Assembly (NCBI GenBank): GCA_029261215.1
Contig: JAJDBT010000072.1
Span: forward strand, 78,220 to 142,219
Source: Nitrospirota bacterium
GTDB taxonomy: Bacteria > Nitrospirota > Nitrospiria > SBBL01 > JAADHI01
DNA: 64,000 bases
Reading direction: 5' to 3'
The translations under genes and the position numbers were made by a program. Numbering within the stretch: position 1 is the first letter of the stretch; every line of letters starts with the position of its first letter. The notes beneath the pieces were generated by a model. It made no database searches, was not told the DNA's origin, and saw nothing but the letters and a program-made list of their open reading frames with translations. Below are positions 35,365 to 44,290 of the stretch, in pieces.

Positions 35365-35399
35365 ATCCTCCTTGATTGAAGTGAGGGGCATCCCTGCCC
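35365..35399 (-). promoter_or_regulatory. CsrA-binding sites in the fliC leader (hairpin plus Shine-Dalgarno)
   Basis: In the fliC leader a hairpin GGGCA-GGGA-TGCCC (35386-35399, minus strand) presents GGA in its loop and contains CAGGGATG, matching the CsrA consensus core CARGGATG. The second site CAAGGAGGAT (35365-35374) overlaps the ribosome-binding site. This two-site layout mirrors the Bacillus hag leader, where CsrA blocks translation and FliW relieves it. csrA and fliW lie directly upstream. Confidence 0.7.
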
Positions 35400-35443
35400 G
35401 CATTTTGAAAGGGGCTTTTAAGCCCTTTCGATTTCACTTACTC

Positions 35444-35471
35444 TTATCGGAGGATCAAGATGAAAACTTTA
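35444..35471 (-). promoter_or_regulatory. Sigma28 (FliA) promoter of fliC
   Basis: On the minus strand TAAAGTTT (35464-35471, perfect), 12 bases, then TCCGATAA (35444-35451, 7/8 to GCCGATAA). Predicted transcription starts near 35437, giving a leader of ~80 bases. Confidence 0.85.
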
Positions 35472-35488
35472 GGGGATTTGGTAATTTT

Positions 35489-35932
35489 TTAAGAAACCCC
35501 TGGAAACAGATGCGTTTGGTGCGAAAATTTGGAGTTCTGTAAAATCACCTGCTTCCCCTTGCGATTGATTTTATTGATGCAGATTGGGGCCATGAGGTTT
35601 GCGGTCGCTTTGCTGGGGTCATTATGAGGAATCGTCACCATAGACAGGACAACAAGCGCATCCGGATTTTCCGGTTCAAGCAAGGCCAGGTCTGCTTCCG
35701 GAAGTCTGGGATGATATTCAAGAATAAAGATCAAGGGGTCGGTCACCAGAAAAGCCAATTCAGGATCGCTAAAAGCCTGAAGCCAGGAAAAAGGGCTGTT
35801 ACTGTCATGTGGAATAAGCGCATATTGCTTGATATTCTGAAAACCGGGAATCCCTTCCGGAAAGGTCAGCAATAAATCTGATTCAACGATCAATCGGCCA
35901 AGTTTGACGCTTTCAATTTCAGTTTTCATCAT
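35489..35932 (-). CDS. fliW: Flagellar assembly factor FliW
   Basis: A 147-residue protein with family features FPEGIPGFQNIKQYALI near 24-40, PFSWLQAFSDPELAFLVTDP, and a C-terminal ANLMAPICINKINRKGKQVIL. FliW binds free flagellin or, when flagellin is scarce, CsrA, relieving translational repression of flagellin. It overlaps csrA by 14 bases, the conserved pair, and lies just upstream of fliC. Confidence 0.94.
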   Translation of the reverse strand: MMKTEIESVKLGRLIVESDLLLTFPEGIPGFQNIKQYALIPHDSNSPFSWLQAFSDPELAFLVTDPLIFILEYHPRLPEADLALLEPENPDALVVLSMVTIPHNDPSKATANLMAPICINKINRKGKQVILQNSKFSHQTHLFPGVS

Positions 35933-36212
35933 TTTTTTCCCTCAAATCGTCTGTGACATCTTTTAGATTTCTTCGCTGAACATTCTTCATGATTTCCTGA
36001 ATAAACTCAGTTTGAAAAAAATCCGGCAATATTTTAGCAGACTGCAGATTCTCTTCCTTAATTTTAGCTAAGACTTCATCACGGTAAATTGGCACACCCA
36101 TCGGCGCGTCGATGCCCACCTTAACCTGATTCCCATAAATTTCCACGATCACCACACGGACATTTTCTCCGATTGAAATCGCCTCTCCGGCTTTTCTTCT
36201 TAAAATCAGCAT
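35919..36212 (-). CDS. csrA: Carbon storage regulator CsrA with long C-terminal extension
   Basis: A 97-residue RNA-binding protein. The core MLILRRKAGEAISIGENVRV ... VKVGIDAPMGVPIYRDEV is standard, but CsrA is usually 60-75 residues; here ~40 residues (FQTEFIQEIMKNVQRRNLKD...) follow the core. In Bacillus the CsrA C-terminal extension is where FliW docks, so the tail fits the adjacent fliW. It overlaps the giant glycosyltransferase gene upstream by seven bases (ATGCTGA), so it is translated from the same transcript. Confidence 0.94.
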   Translation of the reverse strand: MLILRRKAGEAISIGENVRVVIVEIYGNQVKVGIDAPMGVPIYRDEVLAKIKEENLQSAKILPDFFQTEFIQEIMKNVQRRNLKDVTDDLREKNDEN

Positions 36213-39200
36213 ACACTCACCCCGTGTTGTATCGTTTTAATTTCCTGACATCCCGGAAAGCGTAATCGGATCAAGGCCAACTGCCTTTCTGCTTCCTCGG
36301 AATAAAAAGACGTTTCTCGTATGGCTTCAAATATCGGCACAGAAGATTCCCCTGAAAAATAAGTCGAGAAGGCCCTGCTTTTTTCTCTCTGCATTAAGAC
36401 GGAGGCAAAGAGCCACTCCGCAAAACGATTCCCCGGATCAATCAGTGCACTCTCATCCGAAAGCGGCAGAAAAGGCTCGTTTATCTCAACAGGATCGCCT
36501 GACTCAAACAGGGAGACGACTTGATTCAGAAAATGAACTGCATTTTCGCGTTTTCCAAGATCAATCATGACCCGAATCAAGGTCAGTATCCGAGGCAGGT
36601 TGACCGCGGTTTCTGCCAGCATCACCAGTAAACCAAAAGACGTGTTCAAAGCGGCATAACGCGCCCCGGCAGACCGCTTTACATCTTGTGATTGCGCATA
36701 TAAATTCAGCGCGATCCAGTAGTTTTCCCAGGACGTCAGTTTTGAAGGAAGATCAACCCAGGCCGACATAAGGTCTTTCGCATAAGGAAAAGACCGCATG
36801 TACACTTGCCAGAAATCGTGTTCCAAACCCGGCAATTCTGTAATCGCATCAATACGGCGAATCAATCGGCCCTGAGTTTCCAGAACTTCAGCTTGTTTTG
36901 TTTTGCAGGCAAAAAGATTCAGCGTAAAAGTGTCCAGTTCTTCTGCGCTTACAGTGGGCACCAACAGATTCGGGCCCGGGACATGGCGATAGACATCGTA
37001 TCCGAGTGATTTAAATCCTTCCACAAGCGCTGCGGGATTTGGACTCTCCTCTCCTTTGATCCGAAACATGATGATAGGCGCATGCGTTTTCAGGAAACTG
37101 TTGCTTTTGGAAAGCAAGGTGCCAAGGCCCTCGACCGCACCGATACGCATAAAGCCAATCTTTGAAAAATCCTGCCCGAATGGGGGCTCATCCAGCGCAA
37201 TCCACTCTGTTGACCCTGCAATCACATGGAGTGCATCCAAGGCATTTTTGCCCTTACTATAATAAAGGTACTGTGCATCCGTCGCAGAAGCCGTGACGGC
37301 CCAAAGCTTCCCTTGATGCCCAAGCTTTTGCGACAGTGGAACGGCATAGGTTCCAATTCCGGCACAAAAATCGAGTACATGCATCTGCTTCTGAACCAGG
37401 TGTTGAACAAAACGATATTCCGGATCCAATCCCCCCTTTTGCTCTGTGAGCAAATAGCTTTCAAGATTCTCTAGGGAATCTGGGACAGCAATCTCAAGAC
37501 CTTCATCAAGCGGAATGTACCGCACCTTGTCACTCTTGATTGCTCTGGCGATGGCTTGGTTCGGATATTTTTTGTTCCAGCCCTGGAGATAAGCGGCTTC
37601 CATTTGCCGTGTAAGTCGCAAGGGATCGGTCAGAATCGATTGTCTCAACGCCACCGTGATATCGCGATGAAGACTTGCGATCCTGAGAGGCTGTTTTGCC
37701 AAAGCCACTGCTTTCCTGATGTATTCTTCATCAGAAAAAGCAATCAACTCTTCAAGATTGATTCCGACATTTTTCAGGATGGAATAAGACAGACGGTGTG
37801 GATAAATCTCTCCGACTTTTGTGATCACAGGTATGCCCATCCAGAGGGCATCAATCGTTGTCGTTCCCCCGGTCAAGGGGAAACTGTCCAGAATAATGTC
37901 CATTTCCCTATAGTGATGAAAGTGACTTCCTGCAGGGTGTGTTTCCGAAATAATACGAATTCGCTCCGACGCAATGCCTTGTTTTTCAAAGGCCTGTATG
38001 ATGCGGCTTTGTGTGATCTCCTGGCGACAATTCGGATGGTTGATGATCATCCTTGAATCAGGAACCACCTTTAAAATGTCACTCCAAACCCGGATCACCT
38101 CGGGGTTCAGTTTATAAGGATTATTCATTGAACCAAAAGTTACCACGCCGTTTTTTTCACAGGGCATCACGGCGTCAAACGTCGGTAGCTCCGACAAATA
38201 TCCAAAACTCATAAAAGACTGAGGCAGACGGAGCTGTTTTTCTGTGAAATAGGAGGCATTTTTGTCGCCATCTAAAAAAGGATCACTGATAAAATAGTCC
38301 ACGCAGGAAAGTCCGGACGTATAGGGATATCCCAGGTACATGATCTGTACGGGTGCAGGCCGATAAGCAAACACAGCCATTCTGCCCTGGCTTGTGTAGC
38401 CAGCAAGATCAATCAAAAAATGAATGCCGTCGTCATGAATCTTGTCCGCCAAGGCCCGATCCGACAGTTGACTGACATTAAAAAAATGGTCCGCCGTGGC
38501 ACGATATTGCGCCGAAACCGCATCCTCAACGTTGGCGTTTGAATAACAGGTGATTTCAAAGAGTTCCCTGTCATGAAAATTCATCAGCCCCCTGAAACTA
38601 ATGTTTGAGACATGTTCATGAAAATCAGGCGAGAGATAGGCGATTTTCAAACGGCCTGTCCGCTGCATCGGCTGAAAATAATCCGAATAAACAGGGCCTT
38701 CCCTGAGTTGCTCAATGTGCGCACCTGATGTTTTATGAATTTCGAAATGTGTTGCATCAGAAATACCCGGTGTGGCCAAAAGAGAGAGATTGATCTCAAT
38801 AAAGCCATCCAATGTCGTTTGACCATCCTGGATAAGCGCCTCAACTTTTGGCAAAAGTGTGCTGGCCTCATCCCAAAGACAGCACACTTTTGAAAAATGA
38901 TAGGCCGGAAAATGGGCCGCACCCGCCTTGGGCAAGGACGACACCTTTTGCAGTAAATCCAGAGCCCTGTCGTGGTCGCCAAGCGCCCGATGCATCGTCA
39001 ATAAATTCGAGAGAATCTCTGCTTTGCCCGGCAGATACATCAAAGCCTTTTGGTAAGCGTCTCTTGCTTCAGAAAATTGACCGGCTTTGGCATACAGACT
39101 CCCGATATTATTCAGCAGCTGCCCATTTTCAGGCGTAAGGGCCAAGGCTTTTTTGTAATAAATCTGGGCCGCGTCTATTTGATGCATCGCGCGATAGAGA

Positions 39201-41572
39201 TTGCCCAGATTCATCAGCCCGTTTATATGTCTGGGCTGAAGTTGAAGGACTTTTTTGAAACAGGTTTCCGCTGCTTTAAAATCCCGGTCACCATCATGGT
39301 AAACAAGCCCAAGATTGTTCAAGGCACTGATCTGGTCCGGTAAAACCGAAACAACCAATTCAAAACATTCTTTCGCCGCATCATATTTTTTTTCCATGAG
39401 ATGAACGGAACCAAGCAGATTCAAGGCTTCCAGGTTTTCAGGATCGATTTTAAACACTTTTCTGCAAAGGGTTTTGGCCTGATTTTGATGACCTTCCCGA
39501 ATCGCAGATGCCGCCTTTTCCAACAAGGTCGCAGCGGTTTCTTCTGTCAGGCTCGCGGAAGCTCTTTCAATAAAATCGGACTGATCTGGAAACTTTCGAC
39601 GCCACGCCTCGATATAGGCCGCCTCCATATGCTGCGTATGACGCACCGGATCGCATTGAATCGATTTTTTCAGATGGACTGGAATCTCGCGATGAAGTGC
39701 TTCGATACCTGCACTGTTATTTGCCAAGGCCAAGACCTTGGCTACATATTCTTCCTTTGAAAAAGCAATGAGTTCACTGAGGTCCATGCCCGCATTACTG
39801 AGAATCGTATAGGAAAGCCGGTGGGGGTAAATATCCCCGACCAGGGTCACGACGGGCACACCCATCCAAAGCGCTTCATGGGTGGTTGTCCCGCCTGTCA
39901 ATGGAAAGGTGTCGAGGGCAATATCAATGTCGTTGTAATAACGCAAATGCACACCACTCGAATGTTTTTCATGAATGATCTTCACTCGCGATGCGTCCAC
40001 GCCTTCAGCAGAAAAAGCATCGGTTATTTTTTCCCGCATAAGATCAAAATCATAATGCGGATTGTTCAGAATAATCCTGGAATCTGGAACCGCCCGCATG
40101 ATGTTGCTCCAGACTGCAACAACTTCCGGGGTCAACTTATAGGGGTTCACCAGGCAGCCAAACGTTACATGCCCATTGGCCTTAAAGGGCGGATTATGGG
40201 AAATTTCCTGATCATACAGACGTTCAAAGGTTGCAAAACATTCGGGCAACCGCAGTTGTTTTTCGACAAAATACCGGGCATTTTCCGGACCATCGAGATA
40301 AGGATCAGAAATAAAATAATCCACCGTGCTCAGGCCGGAGGTATAGGGATACCCCAGGTACATGATTTGTACGGGTGCAGCCCGGTAAGCCATGACTTCA
40401 ATACGGCTGTCCTTCGTATAACCCGCAAGATTCACCAGAACATGCACGCCATCCGCATGGATTTTCTCGGCAAGCTCGGCATCGGTCATTCCCGTGACAT
40501 TAATAAAAACATCGGCCGCTTTTTTATACTGCTCCGTTGTCTTGTCTTCAATTAAGGTGTTGGAATAACAATAAATTTCAAACCGTTCACGATCATGAAA
40601 ATTAAAAAGACCCCGAATAAATGTATTAATGACATGACCTCGGAAATCACCGGAAAGATACGCGATTTTCATGCGGGAAGACGTATGATTCGCCTGTTCA
40701 TGCGTCGTGTAAGGGGATCTCATTCGTTTCGCTTCAAGAATTTCACCCGTAATCCGATGCACATCCAGCAAATCCTGATAAGGGACGCCCGGCATCGCCA
40801 GTAAGTCCAGGTTGGACATTTGAAGGGCACTGTAATCAGCCAGACCGGCTCGCGCCAAAGTAACGACCTTCTCCGATGTTTTTTCAACCATCTCCCAAAG
40901 ACAGTTCCGTTTTGCGAGAGAAAAAATAGGGAAATTTGCACGACCTGCGTCCGGCAATTTCAGGAGATCCTCCATCATCGCTACCATTTCAGGTTTGTTC
41001 CCCTTTCCAAAACGCGCCAATAAAAAATTACGCAGGATATCGGGATTATCCGGGCTAAACGTAAGCGCACGCTCAAAGTGGGCAATGGCCTCATCAAATT
41101 TTCCCATTCGATAAGAAATGTTCCCCAAATAAGAGAGAAAGGTCGCACTCTCCTTTGCACCCGGATTCACAGCCAGGGCCTGTTCATAGCAGGCCGCACC
41201 CAGCGCATCCCTGTTTTGATCACAGTAAATATTGCCCAGATTCATCAAGGCCCGAAAATGCGCGGGATTGGCGGCAATGACCTTTTTAAAAAGCGATTCG
41301 GCCATCTGCAAATCTTTATAATGTTCGCGGTAAACAACACCCAGATTATTCATCGCGGAGACATGCTCCGGATTATGCGCCAGTACTTTTCTCAAAAGCG
41401 GTTCACTTTCCTGAAACTTTTTTTCAAGCATCAGGATACCGCTTAAAAGAAACATCGCCTCCATATGCTTGGGTGTTTTTTTAAGGATAGACCGGCAGAT
41501 TTTGCTTGCTTCCTCTACACGACCGGCGTTGGCGTGGGCTTCCGCTTTTGCCAATACATTTTGTTTAGCCAT
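36206..41572 (-). CDS. Giant protein with two TPR-GT41 (SPINDLY/OGT-type) glycosyltransferase units and a methyltransferase-like domain
   Basis: About 1,788 residues from the ATG at 41572, which overlaps the previous gene by eight bases and follows GGAG. Order: TPRs ~5-190; GT41 module A ~300-665; TPRs ~680-870; GT41 module B ~975-1340; a Rossmann-type domain ~1350-1560 with a SAM-binding-like DFCAGIGTYA near 1401-1410; and a helical C-terminal region to the end. Both GT modules keep the catalytic landmarks of O-GlcNAc transferase: DFRGH/DFHEH (His), NPYKL (Lys) and FPLTGGTTT..ALWMG (nucleotide site). There is no signal peptide, so it acts in the cytoplasm. Position before csrA-fliW-fliC suggests it O-glycosylates flagellin. 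An upstream TTG (41602) is less likely. Confidence 0.88.
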   Translation of the reverse strand: MAKQNVLAKAEAHANAGRVEEASKICRSILKKTPKHMEAMFLLSGILMLEKKFQESEPLLRKVLAHNPEHVSAMNNLGVVYREHYKDLQMAESLFKKVIAANPAHFRALMNLGNIYCDQNRDALGAACYEQALAVNPGAKESATFLSYLGNISYRMGKFDEAIAHFERALTFSPDNPDILRNFLLARFGKGNKPEMVAMMEDLLKLPDAGRANFPIFSLAKRNCLWEMVEKTSEKVVTLARAGLADYSALQMSNLDLLAMPGVPYQDLLDVHRITGEILEAKRMRSPYTTHEQANHTSSRMKIAYLSGDFRGHVINTFIRGLFNFHDRERFEIYCYSNTLIEDKTTEQYKKAADVFINVTGMTDAELAEKIHADGVHVLVNLAGYTKDSRIEVMAYRAAPVQIMYLGYPYTSGLSTVDYFISDPYLDGPENARYFVEKQLRLPECFATFERLYDQEISHNPPFKANGHVTFGCLVNPYKLTPEVVAVWSNIMRAVPDSRIILNNPHYDFDLMREKITDAFSAEGVDASRVKIIHEKHSSGVHLRYYNDIDIALDTFPLTGGTTTHEALWMGVPVVTLVGDIYPHRLSYTILSNAGMDLSELIAFSKEEYVAKVLALANNSAGIEALHREIPVHLKKSIQCDPVRHTQHMEAAYIEAWRRKFPDQSDFIERASASLTEETAATLLEKAASAIREGHQNQAKTLCRKVFKIDPENLEALNLLGSVHLMEKKYDAAKECFELVVSVLPDQISALNNLGLVYHDGDRDFKAAETCFKKVLQLQPRHINGLMNLGNLYRAMHQIDAAQIYYKKALALTPENGQLLNNIGSLYAKAGQFSEARDAYQKALMYLPGKAEILSNLLTMHRALGDHDRALDLLQKVSSLPKAGAAHFPAYHFSKVCCLWDEASTLLPKVEALIQDGQTTLDGFIEINLSLLATPGISDATHFEIHKTSGAHIEQLREGPVYSDYFQPMQRTGRLKIAYLSPDFHEHVSNISFRGLMNFHDRELFEITCYSNANVEDAVSAQYRATADHFFNVSQLSDRALADKIHDDGIHFLIDLAGYTSQGRMAVFAYRPAPVQIMYLGYPYTSGLSCVDYFISDPFLDGDKNASYFTEKQLRLPQSFMSFGYLSELPTFDAVMPCEKNGVVTFGSMNNPYKLNPEVIRVWSDILKVVPDSRMIINHPNCRQEITQSRIIQAFEKQGIASERIRIISETHPAGSHFHHYREMDIILDSFPLTGGTTTIDALWMGIPVITKVGEIYPHRLSYSILKNVGINLEELIAFSDEEYIRKAVALAKQPLRIASLHRDITVALRQSILTDPLRLTRQMEAAYLQGWNKKYPNQAIARAIKSDKVRYIPLDEGLEIAVPDSLENLESYLLTEQKGGLDPEYRFVQHLVQKQMHVLDFCAGIGTYAVPLSQKLGHQGKLWAVTASATDAQYLYYSKGKNALDALHVIAGSTEWIALDEPPFGQDFSKIGFMRIGAVEGLGTLLSKSNSFLKTHAPIIMFRIKGEESPNPAALVEGFKSLGYDVYRHVPGPNLLVPTVSAEELDTFTLNLFACKTKQAEVLETQGRLIRRIDAITELPGLEHDFWQVYMRSFPYAKDLMSAWVDLPSKLTSWENYWIALNLYAQSQDVKRSAGARYAALNTSFGLLVMLAETAVNLPRILTLIRVMIDLGKRENAVHFLNQVVSLFESGDPVEINEPFLPLSDESALIDPGNRFAEWLFASVLMQREKSRAFSTYFSGESSVPIFEAIRETSFYSEEAERQLALIRLRFPGCQEIKTIQHGVSVC

Positions 41573-43523
41573 CCTGATGCTCCAGTCCACCCCGTTCCTC
41601 AAAGGCAGAAACCAGGATATTCAGCACCGGGCTTTCCTTAGAGATCGGGATAAAATTAAACTTGTTATGCCAGGCTTCAATAAAAGCCCCTTCCACCTGT
41701 CGGGTAAAGCGTGCCGGGTCGCACAAAATGGACTGCGTTAATGCCTTTGGAATGGCCTCATGCAGTGCGATAATCCGTTCTGGATCTCTTGCCAGAGCCA
41801 GGGTTTTTTCAAGATATTCTTGAGGACTAAATGCCATTAAGGCTTCGAGGTTGATCCCGATATTTTTTAAAATAGAGTACGACAAACGCTCTGGAAAAAT
41901 GTCTCCGACCAATGTCATCACGGGTTTCCCCATGCACAGCGCATCAAGCGTCGTTGCGCCGCCCGTCGCAGGAAAGGAATCGAGCACAATATCAATCTCG
42001 TTATAATATTTCAGAAAATGCCCCTCTGGATGTTTTTCCCAACAAAATGCAAGCTGCGCGGCTTTCACGCCCTCGCTCAAAAATGCATTCTTAAGGTTTG
42101 ATCGAACCGCTTCCACACGATAGATCGGGTGATTGAGGATTAATCTTGACGCTTCAAGATCATTCAGGATCTGGCTCCACATCCTCACGATCTCCCTGTT
42201 CAGCTTGTAGGGATTGACCAGACTCCCGAAAGTAATGTAGCCATGTTCAACCCAGGGAATTGTCCCGGCAATCTCTTGAGTTCCAGAATCTCCATAGGAA
42301 ACAAAGGACTCAGGCAGTCTGAGTTGTTTTTCGGTAAAGTAGTCCGCATTTTTGGGGCCATCCAGGTAGGGGTCGGAAATCACATAATCCACTGAAGACA
42401 AACCCGAGGTATAGGGATAACCCAGATACAGAATTTGAATCGGCGCAGGGCAATAACTTAGAACAGGCAGACGGCCATGCTCGGTAAAACCTGCCAAATC
42501 AATCAAAAAATGAATACCATCCTCATGAATACGTTCCGCCAATTGCCTGTCCGTCAAACCCGTGACATCAACAAACATCTCGGCGCTTTGGCGGTATTGC
42601 GCCGTCGCCGCATCCTCATTCTTCGTATTGGAATAACAATAGACCTCAAATTGTGAACGGTCATGATGATTAATCAGACCCCGGAAAAAGGTGCTCACGA
42701 CATGATTTCTAAAATCGGGCGAAAGATAGCCGACCCGCCATTTAGTGGATGAAGACATTGTTTCCTGATCGTGAATGAAGGGGGAGCACTCCCGCAATGC
42801 TTCAATCCGCTCTCCGCTTTTTTTTAAAAGACCAAACAAACTGTCGTGACTTAGTTCCGGGAAAGTCAACAGAGACAAATTCACATGTTCCAGTTCGCTA
42901 AAGCTGACCTTCTCCTCATCAATCGTTTCGAGTAATTTAAGCAATGCTTCATCCGTTTCATCCCAAAAGCAGCATTGTTTTGCCAGATTAAAGGCGGGAA
43001 AAAGGGCGACGCCCGGCACGGACATTTTCAGGACGTAAAGGGCCAGCTTCAGGCCTTCCTCATGTTCACCCAGGGCAGCATAGGAAACAATGAGGTTTGC
43101 CAGAACTTCCCGGTCGTCTGCCAAGACCGCCAAGGCCCGCCTGTAATATTCAAGTGCGTGCTGGTGATCATTGTTTCTGGAAGCGATGGCACCCAAATTA
43201 TTCAAGGCAATCGCATCTTCTGGATCAAGCCGCAATACTTTTTCAAAACAGTCCGCCGCTGAATCCTGCGCCCCAAGGGCCAGAAAACAATTGCCAAGAT
43301 TGTTGAGTCCATTCCGATGTCGAGGATGATGCTCAATCAATGTTTCGAGCAGTTTTCTGCTCTCCTCAAAACGCTTTTGAACAAGATGGATTGATCCCAG
43401 CATATATAATGCTTCGGGATCGTCTTGAGTCTGCGACAAAGCTTCCATGCAAATGATCTTCACCGAGACATATTCACCTTCCGCGAGTAATTGATTGACT
43501 TGAATTAACGTTTCATTTTTCAC
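41565..43523 (-). CDS. TPR-GT41 (SPINDLY/OGT-type) O-glycosyltransferase
   Basis: A 652-residue protein from the GTG at 43523, which overlaps the previous stop (GTGA) and follows GGAGG; a TTG at 43559 is an alternative. TPR repeats occupy ~10-185 (LNNLGNCFLALGAQDSA, ALNNLGAIASRNNDHQHA). The GT41 catalytic region spans ~265-630 with DFRNH, YLGYPYTSGLSSVDY, NPYKL and FPATGGATTLDALCMG. All key positions are intact. It is a paralogue of both GT41 modules in the neighbouring giant protein. Likely role: transfer of a sugar to Ser/Thr of flagellin. Confidence 0.88.
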   Translation of the reverse strand: MKNETLIQVNQLLAEGEYVSVKIICMEALSQTQDDPEALYMLGSIHLVQKRFEESRKLLETLIEHHPRHRNGLNNLGNCFLALGAQDSAADCFEKVLRLDPEDAIALNNLGAIASRNNDHQHALEYYRRALAVLADDREVLANLIVSYAALGEHEEGLKLALYVLKMSVPGVALFPAFNLAKQCCFWDETDEALLKLLETIDEEKVSFSELEHVNLSLLTFPELSHDSLFGLLKKSGERIEALRECSPFIHDQETMSSSTKWRVGYLSPDFRNHVVSTFFRGLINHHDRSQFEVYCYSNTKNEDAATAQYRQSAEMFVDVTGLTDRQLAERIHEDGIHFLIDLAGFTEHGRLPVLSYCPAPIQILYLGYPYTSGLSSVDYVISDPYLDGPKNADYFTEKQLRLPESFVSYGDSGTQEIAGTIPWVEHGYITFGSLVNPYKLNREIVRMWSQILNDLEASRLILNHPIYRVEAVRSNLKNAFLSEGVKAAQLAFCWEKHPEGHFLKYYNEIDIVLDSFPATGGATTLDALCMGKPVMTLVGDIFPERLSYSILKNIGINLEALMAFSPQEYLEKTLALARDPERIIALHEAIPKALTQSILCDPARFTRQVEGAFIEAWHNKFNFIPISKESPVLNILVSAFEERGGLEHQDG

Positions 43524-44290
43524 CCTGCTTTGATCCTCCGCAGCCAGGCACTTGGCCAATACGTGACCCTTTCCGTAATTTCTCCCTCATTAAAAGGCAG
43601 GGGCGGGTCTTCCAATACAAAACTCGAATGTGATTTTACAAAATCTTCAGCGGCAGATTTCGGATTATTCCAGGCCCAGTCAGCTTCACTGCGCGGCGCT
43701 CCGGCAAGATCGGACATAATGCCGTCTGCCGCGACAATGTAAGAATCAAGCGACACCAGGGCAGAATACGCCTCAAGTTCAGCCAAAACGTGCGCCTTGC
43801 TATGATTTGAATCCAGCATCACCAGTACTTTTTCACCGGGTTTGATCAAAGCGGCCACCTCTTTGACAGTACGGGGTTCGATCGAACTCCCTTCAATCAG
43901 GGTAATCACATCAAAAAGCGGATGGGCTTCAATGGCTGTACGATTGTGCGCCCGGATATCAATATCAATCCCGATCACGCGTCCGGCACCCATTGCCTTA
44001 AAAAGTCCCGCATAAAAAATGAGTGATCCGCCATGCGCCACGCCCGTTTCGATAATCACATCCGGCTTCACCTGAAAGATGACTTCCTGAATACGGAACA
44101 TGTCTTCGGGCAGCTGGATCATCGGGCGGCCCAGCCAGGAAAAACTGTAGACATACTTGGTATCCCAGCCGCTTCTTAACCAGGCTTTTGAGATAATCGA
44201 AAAAGCCTCCGGTGTTCCAATGTCATGGGTTTCGGGCACACCCCCATTTTCAATCGTGACGAGCCCCTTTTCTGTATCGATTTTAATCAT
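43520..44290 (-). CDS. CmcI-family methyltransferase/hydroxylase-like protein
   Basis: A 256-residue protein of the cephalosporin hydroxylase (CmcI)/rhamnosyl O-methyltransferase family. VIIETGVAHGGSLIFYAGL is the SAM-binding region, followed by RVIGIDIDIR and LVMLDSNHSKAHVLAELEAYS, whose Asp and His are the metal/active-site residues. WNNPKSAAEDF is near the end. Many members O-methylate sugars, so it probably caps a sugar of the flagellin glycan. The ATG at 44290 overlaps the upstream stop by eight bases; a GTG lies three codons earlier. Confidence 0.82.
   Translation of the reverse strand: MIKIDTEKGLVTIENGGVPETHDIGTPEAFSIISKAWLRSGWDTKYVYSFSWLGRPMIQLPEDMFRIQEVIFQVKPDVIIETGVAHGGSLIFYAGLFKAMGAGRVIGIDIDIRAHNRTAIEAHPLFDVITLIEGSSIEPRTVKEVAALIKPGEKVLVMLDSNHSKAHVLAELEAYSALVSLDSYIVAADGIMSDLAGAPRSEADWAWNNPKSAAEDFVKSHSSFVLEDPPLPFNEGEITERVTYWPSAWLRRIKAG

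Noticed and set aside
39821..40555. Long antisense reading frame (244 codons) opposite the giant glycosyltransferase
   Set aside because: It mirrors the coding frame of the GT41 gene, has no ribosome-binding site or recognisable domain, and several similar antisense frames occur along the same gene.
36206..43523. Possible CRISPR or tandem DNA repeats in the repetitive 36-43 kb region
   Set aside because: The repetition comes from TPR motifs and duplicated GT41 modules in coding sequence; there are no regularly spaced identical short repeats. No CRISPR array was seen anywhere in the window.
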